Part shown: positions 1 through 8,173 of the stretch, piece after piece | Layout: the number at the start of each line of letters is the position of its first letter | Numbering within the stretch: the first letter of the stretch is position 1 | NCBI RefSeq assembly: GCF_030656875.1 | Contig: NZ_CP130943.1 | Span: forward strand, 4,278,001 to 4,342,000 | Direction: 5' to 3' | From: Prescottella sp. R16 | Lineage (GTDB): Bacteria > Actinomycetota > Actinomycetes > Mycobacteriales > Mycobacteriaceae | DNA: 64,000 bases | Notes under the pieces: generated by a model | Database searches by the model: none | Seen by the model: only the letters and a program-made list of their open reading frames with translations | What the model was told of the DNA's origin: nothing | Made by a program: the position numbers and the translations under genes

Positions 1-67
1 GTACTGGCGGGACCGGCTGCCGAAGGCGTGGCCGACGCTCGCGAAATCACTGGATCTGCCGGCCTGA
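1..67 (+). CDS. 3' end of unidentified gene (partial)
   Basis: Only the last 21 codons are present. Read from base 2 they start YWRDRLPKAW and end LDLPA, with TGA at 65-67. This frame was chosen because it stops just before a perfect hairpin terminator, whereas frame 1 runs through that hairpin. The tail is basic and rich in tryptophan and leucine. It is too short to assign a family, and the rest of the gene lies left of the window. Confidence 0.5.
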   Translation, partial: YWRDRLPKAWPTLAKSLDLPA

Positions 68-86
68 CACCGGCTTCTGCGCACAG

Positions 87-118
87 GGGCCCCGCACGGA
101 CGATTCCGTGCGGGGCCC
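87..118. terminator. Bidirectional rho-independent-type terminator
   Basis: A perfect 14-bp GC-rich stem (87-100 with 105-118) closes on a 4-base loop, CGAT, and is followed by TT. It lies between the plus-strand gene ending at 67 and the minus-strand dioxygenase ending at 137, so it probably serves both. Confidence 0.8.
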
Positions 119-136
119 TTGTCGTGCAGTAGGCGA

Positions 137-1042
137 TCAGGCCTTCGGGATGAACGCCTTCAGCGGTTCGGAGGCCGACCAGTCGTGGCCCCAGTAGCTG
201 TCGGCGGTGATCTCCTCGGCCGTGTAGTACCGCTCGTCGACGAGCATGCCCTCGGTGCCGAACTCGAGGTCCCAGCCGCCGGGTGCGCGCACGTAGAACG
301 ACACCATCTTGTCGTTGGTGTGGCGGCCCAGGGTCGACGAGATCGTGAAGCCGAGCTTCGCGACGCGGTCGAGTGCCTGACCGACGGCGTCGAGGGTGTC
401 GACCTCCGTCATGAGGTGGACCAGGCCGGGCTCGTCGCTCGGGGGCGCCGGGCACAGCGCGAGGCTGTGGTGGCGCTGGTTGACGCCGAGGAACCGGACA
501 CGGTTGACGCCGTCCTGCAGGCGGACTGCGCCGCGCGGCAGGAAGCCGAGCACCTCGGTGTAGAAGGCGTACGACTCGGCGAACTTCGGGGTCGGCAGCA
601 CGACGTGGCCGAGGCCCTGGTCGCCGGTGATCCAGCGGCCACCGTGCGGCGTCACGACCGGGCTGTGGTCGAGGACCGGTCCGAAGAACACCTCGACGCG
701 GGTGCCGGCCGGGTCGTCGAACGCGATGACCTTCTCGGCGTCGCGGTAGAGCGACTCCTCGGCGGAGAGGACGCCTACCTGGATGCCGGCCTTCTCGACA
801 GCCTCACGGACCCGCTCGAGGGCGAACTCGTCACGCACCTCCCAGCCGACCGCGAGCGCCTTGTCGGACTCGCCGGGCAGCACGATGAGGCGGGCCCGCC
901 GCTCGTCGACACGCAGGTACAGGCCGTCCGGCTCCGGTCCCTGGCCGACCGACATGCCGAGGCCGTCGACGACGAGCTCGCGCCAGCGTGCCACGTCCTG
1001 CGTCTGAATCCTGAGGTATCCGAGACCCCGAATTTCCGTCAT
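137..1042 (-). CDS. hsaC: HsaC-like iron-dependent extradiol dioxygenase
   Basis: This 301-aa type I extradiol dioxygenase resembles HsaC and BphC. HsaC performs meta-cleavage of the catecholic A ring of 3,4-DHSA during steroid degradation. Two vicinal-oxygen-chelate halves are visible. The 2-His-1-carboxylate iron ligands are His146 (GLGH), His191/192 (RHHS) and Glu261 (DLEFG), and the second-shell RHTND motif is near 241-245. The length equals that of known HsaC (about 300 aa). It starts 40 nt after hsaA and is probably cotranscribed with it. The steroid substrate is inferred from the neighbours HsaA, HsaB, HsaD and KstD; a biphenyl-type catechol remains possible. Confidence 0.85.
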   Translation of the reverse strand: MTEIRGLGYLRIQTQDVARWRELVVDGLGMSVGQGPEPDGLYLRVDERRARLIVLPGESDKALAVGWEVRDEFALERVREAVEKAGIQVGVLSAEESLYRDAEKVIAFDDPAGTRVEVFFGPVLDHSPVVTPHGGRWITGDQGLGHVVLPTPKFAESYAFYTEVLGFLPRGAVRLQDGVNRVRFLGVNQRHHSLALCPAPPSDEPGLVHLMTEVDTLDAVGQALDRVAKLGFTISSTLGRHTNDKMVSFYVRAPGGWDLEFGTEGMLVDERYYTAEEITADSYWGHDWSASEPLKAFIPKA

Positions 1043-1082
1043 ATCTATCCGTCCCTGGGTGTGGAGTGCAGAGGGTTGCGAA

Positions 1083-2255
1083 CTAGATCATCGAGCGGTG
1101 GACGCCCTGCGGCTCGCCACCGAGCTGCGTGAGCGCCGACGCGTGGTTGATCGAGCCGGGCACGTGGATGGCGTGGGTGAGGCCGACGTGCGCGTCGCGC
1201 CAGAAGCGCTGCAGCGGGAGCGTCACCTTCATGGCGCCGCCACCGGCGCGGGCGAAGACCTCGTCGAGGGCGCTGACGGCACGCCACGCGGCGTTCGTCT
1301 GGGTGCGACGGCCGATCGCGCGCTCCTCGAAGGTGATCGTCTCGCCCTTCTCGGTCTTGTCCCAGAAGCGGTCGACGGTCTCGAGGATCGCGACCCGCGA
1401 CGCGTTGATCTCGTCCGCGGCCTGTCCGATGGCGTAGAGGACGTACGGGTCCTCCTTGATCGGGATACCGGTGACGGCGACGCGTTCCTTCTGCATGGCG
1501 ATGTACAGGCCGAGTCCGCCCTCCGCCATGCCGATCAGCGACGAGGAGATACCGAGCGGGAAGATGCAGGAGAACGGGAACTTGTACAGCGTCTCGTCGC
1601 GGCCGGCGTGCGCGGCGCCGTTGCCCTGCAGGACGATGTCGGCGTCGATGGTGCGGTACTCGGGGACGAAGGCGCCCTTGACGGTGAAGTCCTTCGATCC
1701 GGTGCCGCGCAGGCCGACGACGTTCCAGCTGTCGTGGTCGACGGTGTAGTCGGCCTTGGGGACCAGCACGTGCAGGATCTTGCCGGTGCGGTTGCCGTCC
1801 TTGTCGCCGACCGCGGCGCCGATCATGACCCACTCGCAGTGGTCGTTGCCGGTCGAGAACGACCAGCGGCCGTTGAGGATGTAGCCGCCGTCGACGGGGA
1901 CCGCGACACCCATGGGGGCGTACGGCGACGCGATCCAGGTGTCGACGTCCTCGCCCCACACCTCCTGCTGCGCCTTGGGATCGAAGAACGCCATCTCCCA
2001 CGGGTGGACGCCGACGATGCCGGAGACCCAGCCGGTGGAGCCGTCGACGGCACCGAGGGCCATGGCGGTCTCCGCGAACTCGCGCGGGTGCACCTCGAGG
2101 CCGCCGAATTCCTTCGGCTGCAGCATCCGGATGACGCCGGCGTCGCGAATACGCTTGGCGTTTCCGTCGGAGAGGCGCATGAGCTTCTCGCCCTCGATGC
2201 CTCCCTCGCGGATCTCGTCCGCGAACTGCATGATGTTGTCCAAAACCTGACCCAT
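1083..2255 (-). CDS. hsaA: HsaA-like flavin-dependent monooxygenase (oxygenase component)
   Basis: This 390-aa protein has the acyl-CoA-dehydrogenase fold of group D flavin monooxygenases, which use reduced flavin supplied by a separate reductase. HsaA hydroxylates 3-HSA to the catechol 3,4-DHSA, the substrate of HsaC. The N-terminal helical region, the middle beta region (GRWSFSTGNDHCEW around 150) and the C-terminal helical bundle with its FWRDAHVG segment are all present. The length matches HsaA (about 394 aa). It is the first gene of a two-gene unit with hsaC. The 304-nt gap upstream separates it from the kstD-like gene, so it probably has its own promoter. The matching reductase is encoded at 5404-5931. 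Confidence 0.85.
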   Translation of the reverse strand: MGQVLDNIMQFADEIREGGIEGEKLMRLSDGNAKRIRDAGVIRMLQPKEFGGLEVHPREFAETAMALGAVDGSTGWVSGIVGVHPWEMAFFDPKAQQEVWGEDVDTWIASPYAPMGVAVPVDGGYILNGRWSFSTGNDHCEWVMIGAAVGDKDGNRTGKILHVLVPKADYTVDHDSWNVVGLRGTGSKDFTVKGAFVPEYRTIDADIVLQGNGAAHAGRDETLYKFPFSCIFPLGISSSLIGMAEGGLGLYIAMQKERVAVTGIPIKEDPYVLYAIGQAADEINASRVAILETVDRFWDKTEKGETITFEERAIGRRTQTNAAWRAVSALDEVFARAGGGAMKVTLPLQRFWRDAHVGLTHAIHVPGSINHASALTQLGGEPQGVHRSMI

Positions 2256-2559
2256 GGCTAACCAGCCCTCTCTGTGTCGATCCCACGGCGACGCGGGTCA
2301 ATTCTCAACGGACGGACCCACTGCGTTCCAGAGCAATTGGTCTCTTTTGTCCTCCCGACCCGCATCCGGTCGTGACCGCGTGCGAGTCGCGGGTCAGCGC
2401 CTTTCCGAGCGGATCGAAACTGCGCTGATCGTGCTTCGAACGGTCCCAGCTACGGGGCCGGGGAAACAAAACGCCTCCCGCTCAGCGGGACTGGGATTCG
2501 GCCACGTCAGAGCCGTTTTCCCAGTCCCACTGAATGGCCACGGGAGTTCCGTGAACCTA
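2256..2559. promoter_or_regulatory. 304-nt non-coding gap: hsaA promoter region plus kstD terminator
   Basis: No convincing gene is seen here. The left part should hold the minus-strand promoter of hsaA-hsaC, but no clear -35/-10 pair could be picked. The right part holds the inverted repeat at 2487-2528 that follows the kstD-like gene. A long plus-strand open frame crosses the region but is only the antisense shadow of the kstD-like gene. Confidence 0.4.
2487..2528 (-). terminator. Hairpin after the kstD-like gene
   Basis: Perfect 9-bp arms (GGGACTGGG at 2487-2495 and CCCAGTCCC at 2520-2528) enclose a 24-base loop that itself contains a CGGC/GCCG pair. It lies 31 nt after the kstD-like stop. 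There is no clean U-tract, so termination is inferred from position. Confidence 0.45.
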
Positions 2560-4263
2560 CTACTTGCCGGCCGTCGTCGACAGACGATCGGCGCTGTTGT
2601 CCGCGATGTAGTTCGCGGCGACGTAGCCGAAGATCATCGACGGGCCGATGGTGGCGCCGGCGCCGGCGTACTCGTTGGCCATGACGGAGGCGGCGGTGTT
2701 GCCGACCGCGAACAGGCCGTCGATGACGGATCCGTCCTCGCGCAGGACACGGGCCTCGGCGTCGGTCATGAGACCGCCCTTGGTGCCGAGGTCGCCGGCT
2801 TCGATGCGGACCGCGTAGAACGGGCCCTTGACGATCTCGTCGAGCGCCGGGTTCTTCATCGTCGGGTCGCCGTAGTACTGGTCGTACGCGCTGTCGCCGC
2901 GGCCGAACTCCTCGTCCTTGCCGGTGCGGGCGTAGCCGTTGAACCGGTCGACGGTCTCGAGCAGGTTCTGCGGCGGGACACCGATCTTCTCGGCCAGCTC
3001 GCTCAGCGAGTTCGCCTTGTGGACGATGCCCTGGTCGTAGAAGCCCTGCGGGAACGGGGCACCGGGCAGGACCTGCGCGAACGGGTACCGCGAGCGAGCC
3101 TTGCTGTCCATGACGAAGTAGGCCGGGACGTGGCCGCCCTCGATCTGGTCGTGCACGAAGTTGACGTACGGTGCCGACTCGTTCGTGAACCGCTTGCCGT
3201 CCTGGTTGACGATCACCGACGGCGGGATCGACCGCTCGGACACCAGCGGGATGACCGCACCCATCGGGTGCTTCACCGACGGCATCCACCATGCGTCGTC
3301 CATGAGATCGACGGCCGCACCGAGCTTCTGGCCGGCGACGATGCCGTCACCGACGTTCTCGCGCGCGCCCATGCTGATGTTGTCGACACCGTTCTGCGGC
3401 AGGTACTTGGCGCGCATCTCGTTGTTGTGCTCGAAGCCGCCGGTGGCGAGCAGGACACCCTTACGGGCGCCGACGCGCACCTTCTTGCCGTCCTTCTCGA
3501 CGACGGCACCGACGACGGCACCCGTGCTGTCGGTGATCAGCTCGGTCATCGACGTCTGCAGCCACAGCGGGACACCCGCGTCCTTGAGCGCCATGCGCAT
3601 GCGGGCGACGAGCGCGCGACCACCGGTCGACATGTGACGACGGCGGACGACGTTCGACGCGACACGCCACGCCGCGACGAGCGAGGCCCGACGGCCCGCC
3701 CACGTGCGCTTGACCATCGCGAGGTCGTGGTAGTCCTTGCCGGTGACCCACAGGCCCAGCGGGCCCTTCATGCTGTTGGGGCGCTGGAACTTCTCGTCCT
3801 CGCCGAGCTTGCGGGTGTCGAACGGGGTGCATTCGACGGTGCGGCCGAGGGGGCGTCCGCCCTCGAGCTCGGGGTGGTAGTCGGAGTAGCCCTTGACCCA
3901 GTAGAACTCGATGTGGGGGCTGCGCTCGAGCAGCTCCATCATCTTCGGGCCGTTCTCGATGTAGGCGTCGAGGCGATCGCCGGCGACCTTGTCGTCGGTG
4001 AGGATGTCGAGGTAGCGACGGATCGACTCCTTCGAGTCCCGCTGGGCACCCTTGCGCAGCAGCACCGGGGCGTTGGGGATCCAGATGCCGCCACCGGAGA
4101 TCGCAGTGGAGCCGCCGAACGTCTTGCCCTTGTCGACGATCAGCGCCGACAGTCCCCGGTCGGCGGCGGTGAGGCCGGCGACCATGCCGCCACCACCGCT
4201 TCCGATGATCAGGAAGTCGACGATGGTGTCGAAGTTCTCGTTGTCGGCTTTCTTGTCTGCCAT
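2560..4263 (-). CDS. kstD: KstD-like 3-ketosteroid delta1-dehydrogenase
   Basis: This 567-aa FAD-dependent dehydrogenase of the KstD / fumarate-reductase superfamily introduces the 1,2 double bond into 3-ketosteroids, which leads to B-ring opening. The N-terminal dinucleotide motif is GSGGGG (near residue 20), followed by GGSTAISGGG. KstD-type active-site landmarks are visible: a YSDYHPE tyrosine segment (near 125), an APYVNF tyrosine, and the C-terminal EYAGAGATIGP motif that supplies the Tyr and Gly holding the 3-keto group. The ATG at 4263 was preferred over the longer open frame to 4287, because it follows the hsaD stop by 10 nt and has an AGGCGAAA-type ribosome site. It is cotranscribed with hsaD. 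A delta4-dehydrogenase role is an alternative. Confidence 0.8.
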   Translation of the reverse strand: MADKKADNENFDTIVDFLIIGSGGGGMVAGLTAADRGLSALIVDKGKTFGGSTAISGGGIWIPNAPVLLRKGAQRDSKESIRRYLDILTDDKVAGDRLDAYIENGPKMMELLERSPHIEFYWVKGYSDYHPELEGGRPLGRTVECTPFDTRKLGEDEKFQRPNSMKGPLGLWVTGKDYHDLAMVKRTWAGRRASLVAAWRVASNVVRRRHMSTGGRALVARMRMALKDAGVPLWLQTSMTELITDSTGAVVGAVVEKDGKKVRVGARKGVLLATGGFEHNNEMRAKYLPQNGVDNISMGARENVGDGIVAGQKLGAAVDLMDDAWWMPSVKHPMGAVIPLVSERSIPPSVIVNQDGKRFTNESAPYVNFVHDQIEGGHVPAYFVMDSKARSRYPFAQVLPGAPFPQGFYDQGIVHKANSLSELAEKIGVPPQNLLETVDRFNGYARTGKDEEFGRGDSAYDQYYGDPTMKNPALDEIVKGPFYAVRIEAGDLGTKGGLMTDAEARVLREDGSVIDGLFAVGNTAASVMANEYAGAGATIGPSMIFGYVAANYIADNSADRLSTTAGK

Positions 4264-4273
4264 TGGGTTTCGC

Positions 4274-5140
4274 CTACTTCTCGTCACGCAACAGGAAGGC
4301 CAGGACCGTGGCGACCCAGGCGTCCCGAGCCTCGATCATGGTCCAGTGGCCACACTTGGGGAACACGTGGAATTCCGCGTTCGGGATGTCGCGCATGGGC
4401 AGCAGGCCCATGTCGACGGGGCTGACGCGGTCGTCACGACCCCAGGTGATCAGGGTGGGGGCCTTGATCTTGCCGAACTGCGACCAGTACGGCGCCTCGT
4501 TCGACATCGCGTTCGCGGCAGCCATCGCGGCGAACGCCTTCGAGCTGTACATGCGGCGCGCGATCTCGAGCGTCTTCGGCTCGGTCGCGAGCGCCCAGCG
4601 CTCCTCGATGAGCTGCTCGGTCACGACAGCGGGGTCGTAGACCATCGACTGCAGCCACCGGATCAGGCCCTCACGGGTCGGATTGTCGGTGAACTCCATG
4701 AGCAGTTTGATGCCCTCACCGGGGGCCGGGGAGACGACGTTCTTGCCCAGGCCGCCGATCGAGACGATCTTCTCGACGCGGTCGGGGTGGGTCATCGCGA
4801 ACCGGCCGGCGACGATGCCGCCCATCGAGTTGCCGATGAGGCTCACCTTGTCGAGGCCCAGGCCGTCGAGGAACGTCGGAACCGCCGCGACGGCCTCGAC
4901 CATCGGGTGGCCCTCGCACGGGTCGGAGACACCGAAGCCGGGGAATTCGAGCACGTAGCAGCGGAAGTGCTTCGCGAAGTCCGCGAGCACGCCACGGTAG
5001 TTGCGCCAGCCGGTGACACCGGGGCCGGAGCCGTGGAGCAGCAGCAGCGGAGGCCCGTCACCCGCCTCGTGGTAGCGCAGCACACCCTTGTCGGTGTGCA
5101 GTTCCTTCAGAGTGTCCTCGTAGCTGAGCTCAGTAGTCAT
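4274..5140 (-). CDS. hsaD: HsaD-like meta-cleavage product hydrolase
   Basis: This 288-aa alpha/beta hydrolase of the C-C bond (MCP) hydrolase family resembles HsaD and BphD. HsaD cleaves 4,9-DSHA, the product of HsaC, into DOHNAA and a hydroxyhexadienoate. The oxyanion motif HGSGPG is near residue 40, the nucleophile elbow GNSMGG near 112, the acid in WGRDDRV, and the histidine in CGHWTMIE near 267. The ATG at 5140 gives the family length (about 290 aa) and follows an AGAGGCG ribosome site; the longer frame to 5245 has no comparable signal. It lies 10 nt upstream of the kstD-like gene and is divergent from hsaB. Confidence 0.85.
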   Translation of the reverse strand: MTTELSYEDTLKELHTDKGVLRYHEAGDGPPLLLLHGSGPGVTGWRNYRGVLADFAKHFRCYVLEFPGFGVSDPCEGHPMVEAVAAVPTFLDGLGLDKVSLIGNSMGGIVAGRFAMTHPDRVEKIVSIGGLGKNVVSPAPGEGIKLLMEFTDNPTREGLIRWLQSMVYDPAVVTEQLIEERWALATEPKTLEIARRMYSSKAFAAMAAANAMSNEAPYWSQFGKIKAPTLITWGRDDRVSPVDMGLLPMRDIPNAEFHVFPKCGHWTMIEARDAWVATVLAFLLRDEK

Positions 5141-5403
5141 CGTCGCCTCTGCGTAGTCGGCCGCTGTCGTCGGATCCGCAACTGTCGTCGGGGTCACAAC
5201 CCATCCGGGCGAAGGGTGCCAGCCCGCGTGGGACGCAGCCATCACCCATCCCGATCAGCGAGACCCCGGCCGGATCCACGGGCCACACGATGTCCGGTTC
5301 CGCTCAACGAGACCGCAGTTCAGGACACATATCCGGAGGGCCATACGCTCGCCTCATCGACCAGTCGTTCCGTTCGAACAGTTCCGTACAGGAGGTGGCT
5401 TCC
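5141..5403. promoter_or_regulatory. Divergent hsaD / hsaB control region
   Basis: This 263-nt non-coding region lies between divergent genes. An 8-bp palindrome, GTTCGAAC, sits at 5372-5379, only 24 nt before the hsaB start. A near-perfect ribosome site, GGAGGTGG, precedes the hsaB ATG. The IclR regulator at 6068-6961 is the nearest candidate to bind here. No reliable sigma-factor hexamers could be chosen. Confidence 0.35.
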
Positions 5404-5931
5404 ATGACCGCAGAGACGATCGCACGCCCGACCACGGCAGGCTCGTGTGCTCCGACGCCCGACGAGATGCGTCGCGTCATGGGCCAGTTCGCGACCGGAG
5501 TGACCATCGTGACCGGCATCGACGAGGAGGGCCCTGTCGGGTTCGCCTGTCAGTCGTTCGCGTCGGTGTCGCTCGAGCCGGCCCTGATCCTCATCTGCGC
5601 CGACCATCGGGGCCGTGCGTGGCCGCGGATCCGCAAGTCCGGCCGTTTCTGCGTCAACGTCCTGCACGAGGACCAGTCCGAGCTGTGCGCCCGCTTCGGT
5701 TCCAGCCGCGGCCGCAAGTACGAGGACCTCGACTGGGAGCTGTCCCGGTGGGACACCCCGTCGCTGCCGGGTGTGCTGATGCGCGTCCACGCCGAGGTGG
5801 AGAACGTGCACGTCGCCGGCGACCACGACGTCATCATCGCCCGGGTGCTCGAACTCGACACCGTGTGCGAGGAGCGCCCCATGGTGTTCTTCCGCGGCAA
5901 GTTCGGCATCGAGGCACCTGCCGGCGTCTGA
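5404..5931 (+). CDS. hsaB: HsaB-like flavin reductase
   Basis: This 175-aa flavin reductase (FMN-binding split-barrel family) supplies reduced flavin to HsaA-type oxygenases. Family features are RRVMGQFATGVTIVTG near residues 22-37, the FACQSFASVSLEPALIL core near 46-62, and a C-terminal FFRGKFG segment. The ATG at 5404 is preceded by a strong GGAGGTGG site; upstream in-frame starts lack one. It is divergent from hsaD and convergent with iclR. Its stop codon lies inside the first unit of a 26-bp tandem repeat, so the last residues (EAPAGV) are partly repeat-derived. Pairing with the HsaA at 1083-2255 is inferred from proximity. Confidence 0.85.
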   Translation: MTAETIARPTTAGSCAPTPDEMRRVMGQFATGVTIVTGIDEEGPVGFACQSFASVSLEPALILICADHRGRAWPRIRKSGRFCVNVLHEDQSELCARFGSSRGRKYEDLDWELSRWDTPSLPGVLMRVHAEVENVHVAGDHDVIIARVLELDTVCEERPMVFFRGKFGIEAPAGV

Positions 5932-5989
5932 CACTGTAGGCACCTGTCGGCGTCCGACGCCGTAGGCACCTGCCGGCGTCCGACGCCGT
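5912..5989. repeat. Three tandem copies of a 26-bp unit
   Basis: Copies lie at 5912-5937, 5938-5963 and 5964-5989. Copies 2 and 3 differ at one base. Copy 1 differs at a few bases and contains the hsaB stop codon. Copies 2 and 3 contain the dyad GGCGTC-C-GACGCC. The unit length is not a multiple of three, so the array is not a coding extension. Confidence 0.9.
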
Positions 5990-6002
5990 AGGCCCACGAA
6001 CC

Positions 6003-6047
6003 GGAAACGGCGGCACACTTCCGAGATCGGAGTGTGCCGCCGTTTCC
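6003..6047. terminator. Bidirectional terminator between hsaB and iclR
   Basis: A perfect 17-bp stem (6003-6019 with 6031-6047) is capped by a small CCG-AGAT-CGG inner hairpin. Its ends read GGAAAC / GTTTCC, giving short A/T runs in both directions. It lies between the convergent hsaB (ends 5931) and iclR (ends 6068). Confidence 0.85.
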
Positions 6048-6067
6048 CGTTCGGCGCGAGGTACGTA

Positions 6068-6961
6068 CTAGATCCACTGTCCGCTCTGGATCGACAGCAG
6101 CCGATCCATCGCGTCGGCCGACCACGTGTCGGCGGGGGTGGTGGCGGCGCGGCGACCGCGACGCGGCTGACCGAGCTCCGGGTACAGCGTGCGCGACACT
6201 TCCCGGGCCGCGTCCACCACGAGCGGCGCGACCCGCTCGAGCTGCGCGGTGCGGGAGTCGCCGCACAGCGAGATCCCGGCGACCGGACCGTCGTGGCCGC
6301 GGACGGCGACACCCACGCAGGCGACACCGCGCACCGACTCGCCGCGCTCGAACGCGAGGCCGCGGCGCTGTCGGATCCGGTTGAGTTCCTGGTGCAGCGT
6401 CGGGATGTCGGTGATGGTGCGGTCCGTGCAGCGGGCCAACCGCTCCTCGTACAGGCTGTCGACGCGCTCGGGGTCGAGCCACGCGAGCATCGACTTGCCG
6501 CCGGCAGTCGAGTACGCGGGGCCACGCCCGCCGACCCGTGACGGCAGGGTGGTCGCGAATCGTCCGCCGACCTTGTCGAGGTAGACACTCTCGCTACCGT
6601 CGAGAACCGCGAGGTGGACGACCATGCCGGTCTGCATGTGCAGCTCGTGCAGCAGCGGTGCCGCGGCGGCGCGGATCTCGCTGTGGCCACCGTCGCCGCC
6701 ACCGAGACCGAGAGCTCGACGTCCGAGGCAGTAGCCGAACGACGCGTGCTCCACCCAGTTGAGCCGGACGAGCTGGTCGAGGATGCGGTGCACCGTCGAG
6801 CGCGGCAGCTGGGTCCGGCAGGCCACCTCTTCGAGCGTCAACCGGGATGCCCGGCCGTCGAACGCATCGAGGATGAGCGTCATGCGCTCGACCATGGACG
6901 GGGGCAATTCGCGGCGGGCCGCAGGAGTAGCGACGGCCTCACTGGGATCGACGATGGTCAT
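6068..6961 (-). CDS. IclR-family transcriptional regulator (steroid block)
   Basis: This 297-aa IclR-type regulator has an N-terminal winged helix-turn-helix at about residues 24-85 (LTLEEVACRTQLPRSTVHRI is the recognition segment). The effector-binding domain spans about 98-260 and includes the family signature PAYSTAGGKSMLAW and the C-terminal VAGISL segment. A basic, arginine-rich tail of about 35 residues extends beyond the usual family length. The ATG at 6961 was chosen because GGAGGTG precedes it directly. It stands alone, convergent with hsaB. Control of the hsa/kstD genes is inferred from position only. Confidence 0.85.
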   Translation of the reverse strand: MTIVDPSEAVATPAARRELPPSMVERMTLILDAFDGRASRLTLEEVACRTQLPRSTVHRILDQLVRLNWVEHASFGYCLGRRALGLGGGDGGHSEIRAAAAPLLHELHMQTGMVVHLAVLDGSESVYLDKVGGRFATTLPSRVGGRGPAYSTAGGKSMLAWLDPERVDSLYEERLARCTDRTITDIPTLHQELNRIRQRRGLAFERGESVRGVACVGVAVRGHDGPVAGISLCGDSRTAQLERVAPLVVDAAREVSRTLYPELGQPRRGRRAATTPADTWSADAMDRLLSIQSGQWI

Positions 6962-7246
6962 CGACACCTCCAAACAACGTCCGCGCCCTGATCGAGGGGC
7001 GATGCGATGCGAAATTGAAATGAATTCTTACAGCAGGTTATCAGGTGCGTCCCGGTAGCCGGGAGTGTTTGTGGACGAATCTCACGAAACGGCTGCCGAA
7101 TCCGGCGCACCCATCATGATCGTTGCCCGACGGTTCCGCACCCACCGGACGACACCCTGCCGGACAACGTACACACGTCCCCCGCATGTTCCCGGTCACC
7201 GGAAGAGCCGCAGCGAGCCGGGTGACGGGCCCGGTAGAACGGAGCC

Positions 7247-8140
7247 ATGCGGACCGGGATGCACATCGGAATCGTCTCCCCCGTCGTGGTGCTGCACCCC
7301 GGCGCCCACTCGGAGTGGGAACGCACGGGCGGGATCGCCGACCTCGCCGCGATCGCCGAGACCGCCGACCGGCTCGGTTTCCACCACCTGACCTGCAGCG
7401 AACACGTCGCGGTTCCCGTCGATATCGCGGAAAACCGCGGCGGCACCTACTGGGATCCGCTCGCCACGTTCGGTTACCTCGCGGCCCGCACGCAGCGGAT
7501 CCGGCTCGCGACCCAGGTCCTCGTCCTCGGCTACCACCACCCGCTCGAGATCGCGAAACGCTACGGCACCCTCGACGTCGTCAGTGGCGGACGTCTCGTT
7601 CTCGGCCTCGGGGTCGGCACGCTGAAGGAAGAGTTCGATCTGCTCGGTGCCCCGTTCGAGGACCGTGGCGCCCGCGCCGACGATGCGCTGGCCGCGCTGC
7701 GCGCCGGCCTGTCCCGCCGAGTTCCCGAGTACCACGGCGCCTACTACGACTTCGAGGACCTCGTCGTCGACCCGCACGCCGAGCAGGACCGGGTGCCGCT
7801 GTGGATCGGCGGGCGCACCCTGCGGTCACTGCGTCGCGCGGTCGCGCACGGCGACGGCTGGGTGCCGTTCGGGCTGCGACTCGAGGACCTGCAGACCATG
7901 CTCGGCAAGGTCGACGTCCCGGACGGCCTCGAGGTGGTCCTCAGCGCCGGCGGGCCTCTCGATCCGCTCGGCGACCGGGACCGCACGCTCCGCGCCCTCG
8001 AACGTCGCCGGGACGCCGGCGCCACCGTCGCGAGCGCGTCGATCTCCGCGACCGGGCCGTCGCACTACCGCGAGCAGCTCGAGGCGCTGCGGGACCTGGG
8101 CGTCGAACTCGGGCTCGCGTTCGAGCCGCCGCACGACTGA
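7247..8140 (+). CDS. LLM-class flavin-dependent oxidoreductase (possibly F420)
   Basis: This 297-aa protein is a bacterial luciferase-like TIM barrel. Family segments include the N-terminal IGIVSPVV strand, LTCSEHVAVP near residue 45, the LATQVLVLGYHHP segment near 85, and GRLVLGLGVGTLKEEF near 115. The pattern, with the conserved WDPLATFGYLA, is typical of F420-dependent actinobacterial members, but the cofactor is not proven by sequence. The start is uncertain: the ATG at 7247 has GGAG only 2 nt away, and the ATG at 7259 is an alternative. It is 33 nt upstream of a SnoaL-like gene, probably in one operon. The substrate is unknown. Confidence 0.75.
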   Translation: MRTGMHIGIVSPVVVLHPGAHSEWERTGGIADLAAIAETADRLGFHHLTCSEHVAVPVDIAENRGGTYWDPLATFGYLAARTQRIRLATQVLVLGYHHPLEIAKRYGTLDVVSGGRLVLGLGVGTLKEEFDLLGAPFEDRGARADDALAALRAGLSRRVPEYHGAYYDFEDLVVDPHAEQDRVPLWIGGRTLRSLRRAVAHGDGWVPFGLRLEDLQTMLGKVDVPDGLEVVLSAGGPLDPLGDRDRTLRALERRRDAGATVASASISATGPSHYREQLEALRDLGVELGLAFEPPHD

Positions 8141-8173
8141 TTTCCTTTTCACACCGACGCACTAGGAGATTCG

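Noticed and set aside
5141..5245. N-terminal extension of HsaD to 5245
   Set aside because: The extra 35 residues are not found in the HsaD/BphD family, and the ATG at 5140 has a ribosome site.
5912..5989. 26-bp repeats as a CRISPR array
   Set aside because: The copies are directly adjacent with no spacers, and no cas genes are present.
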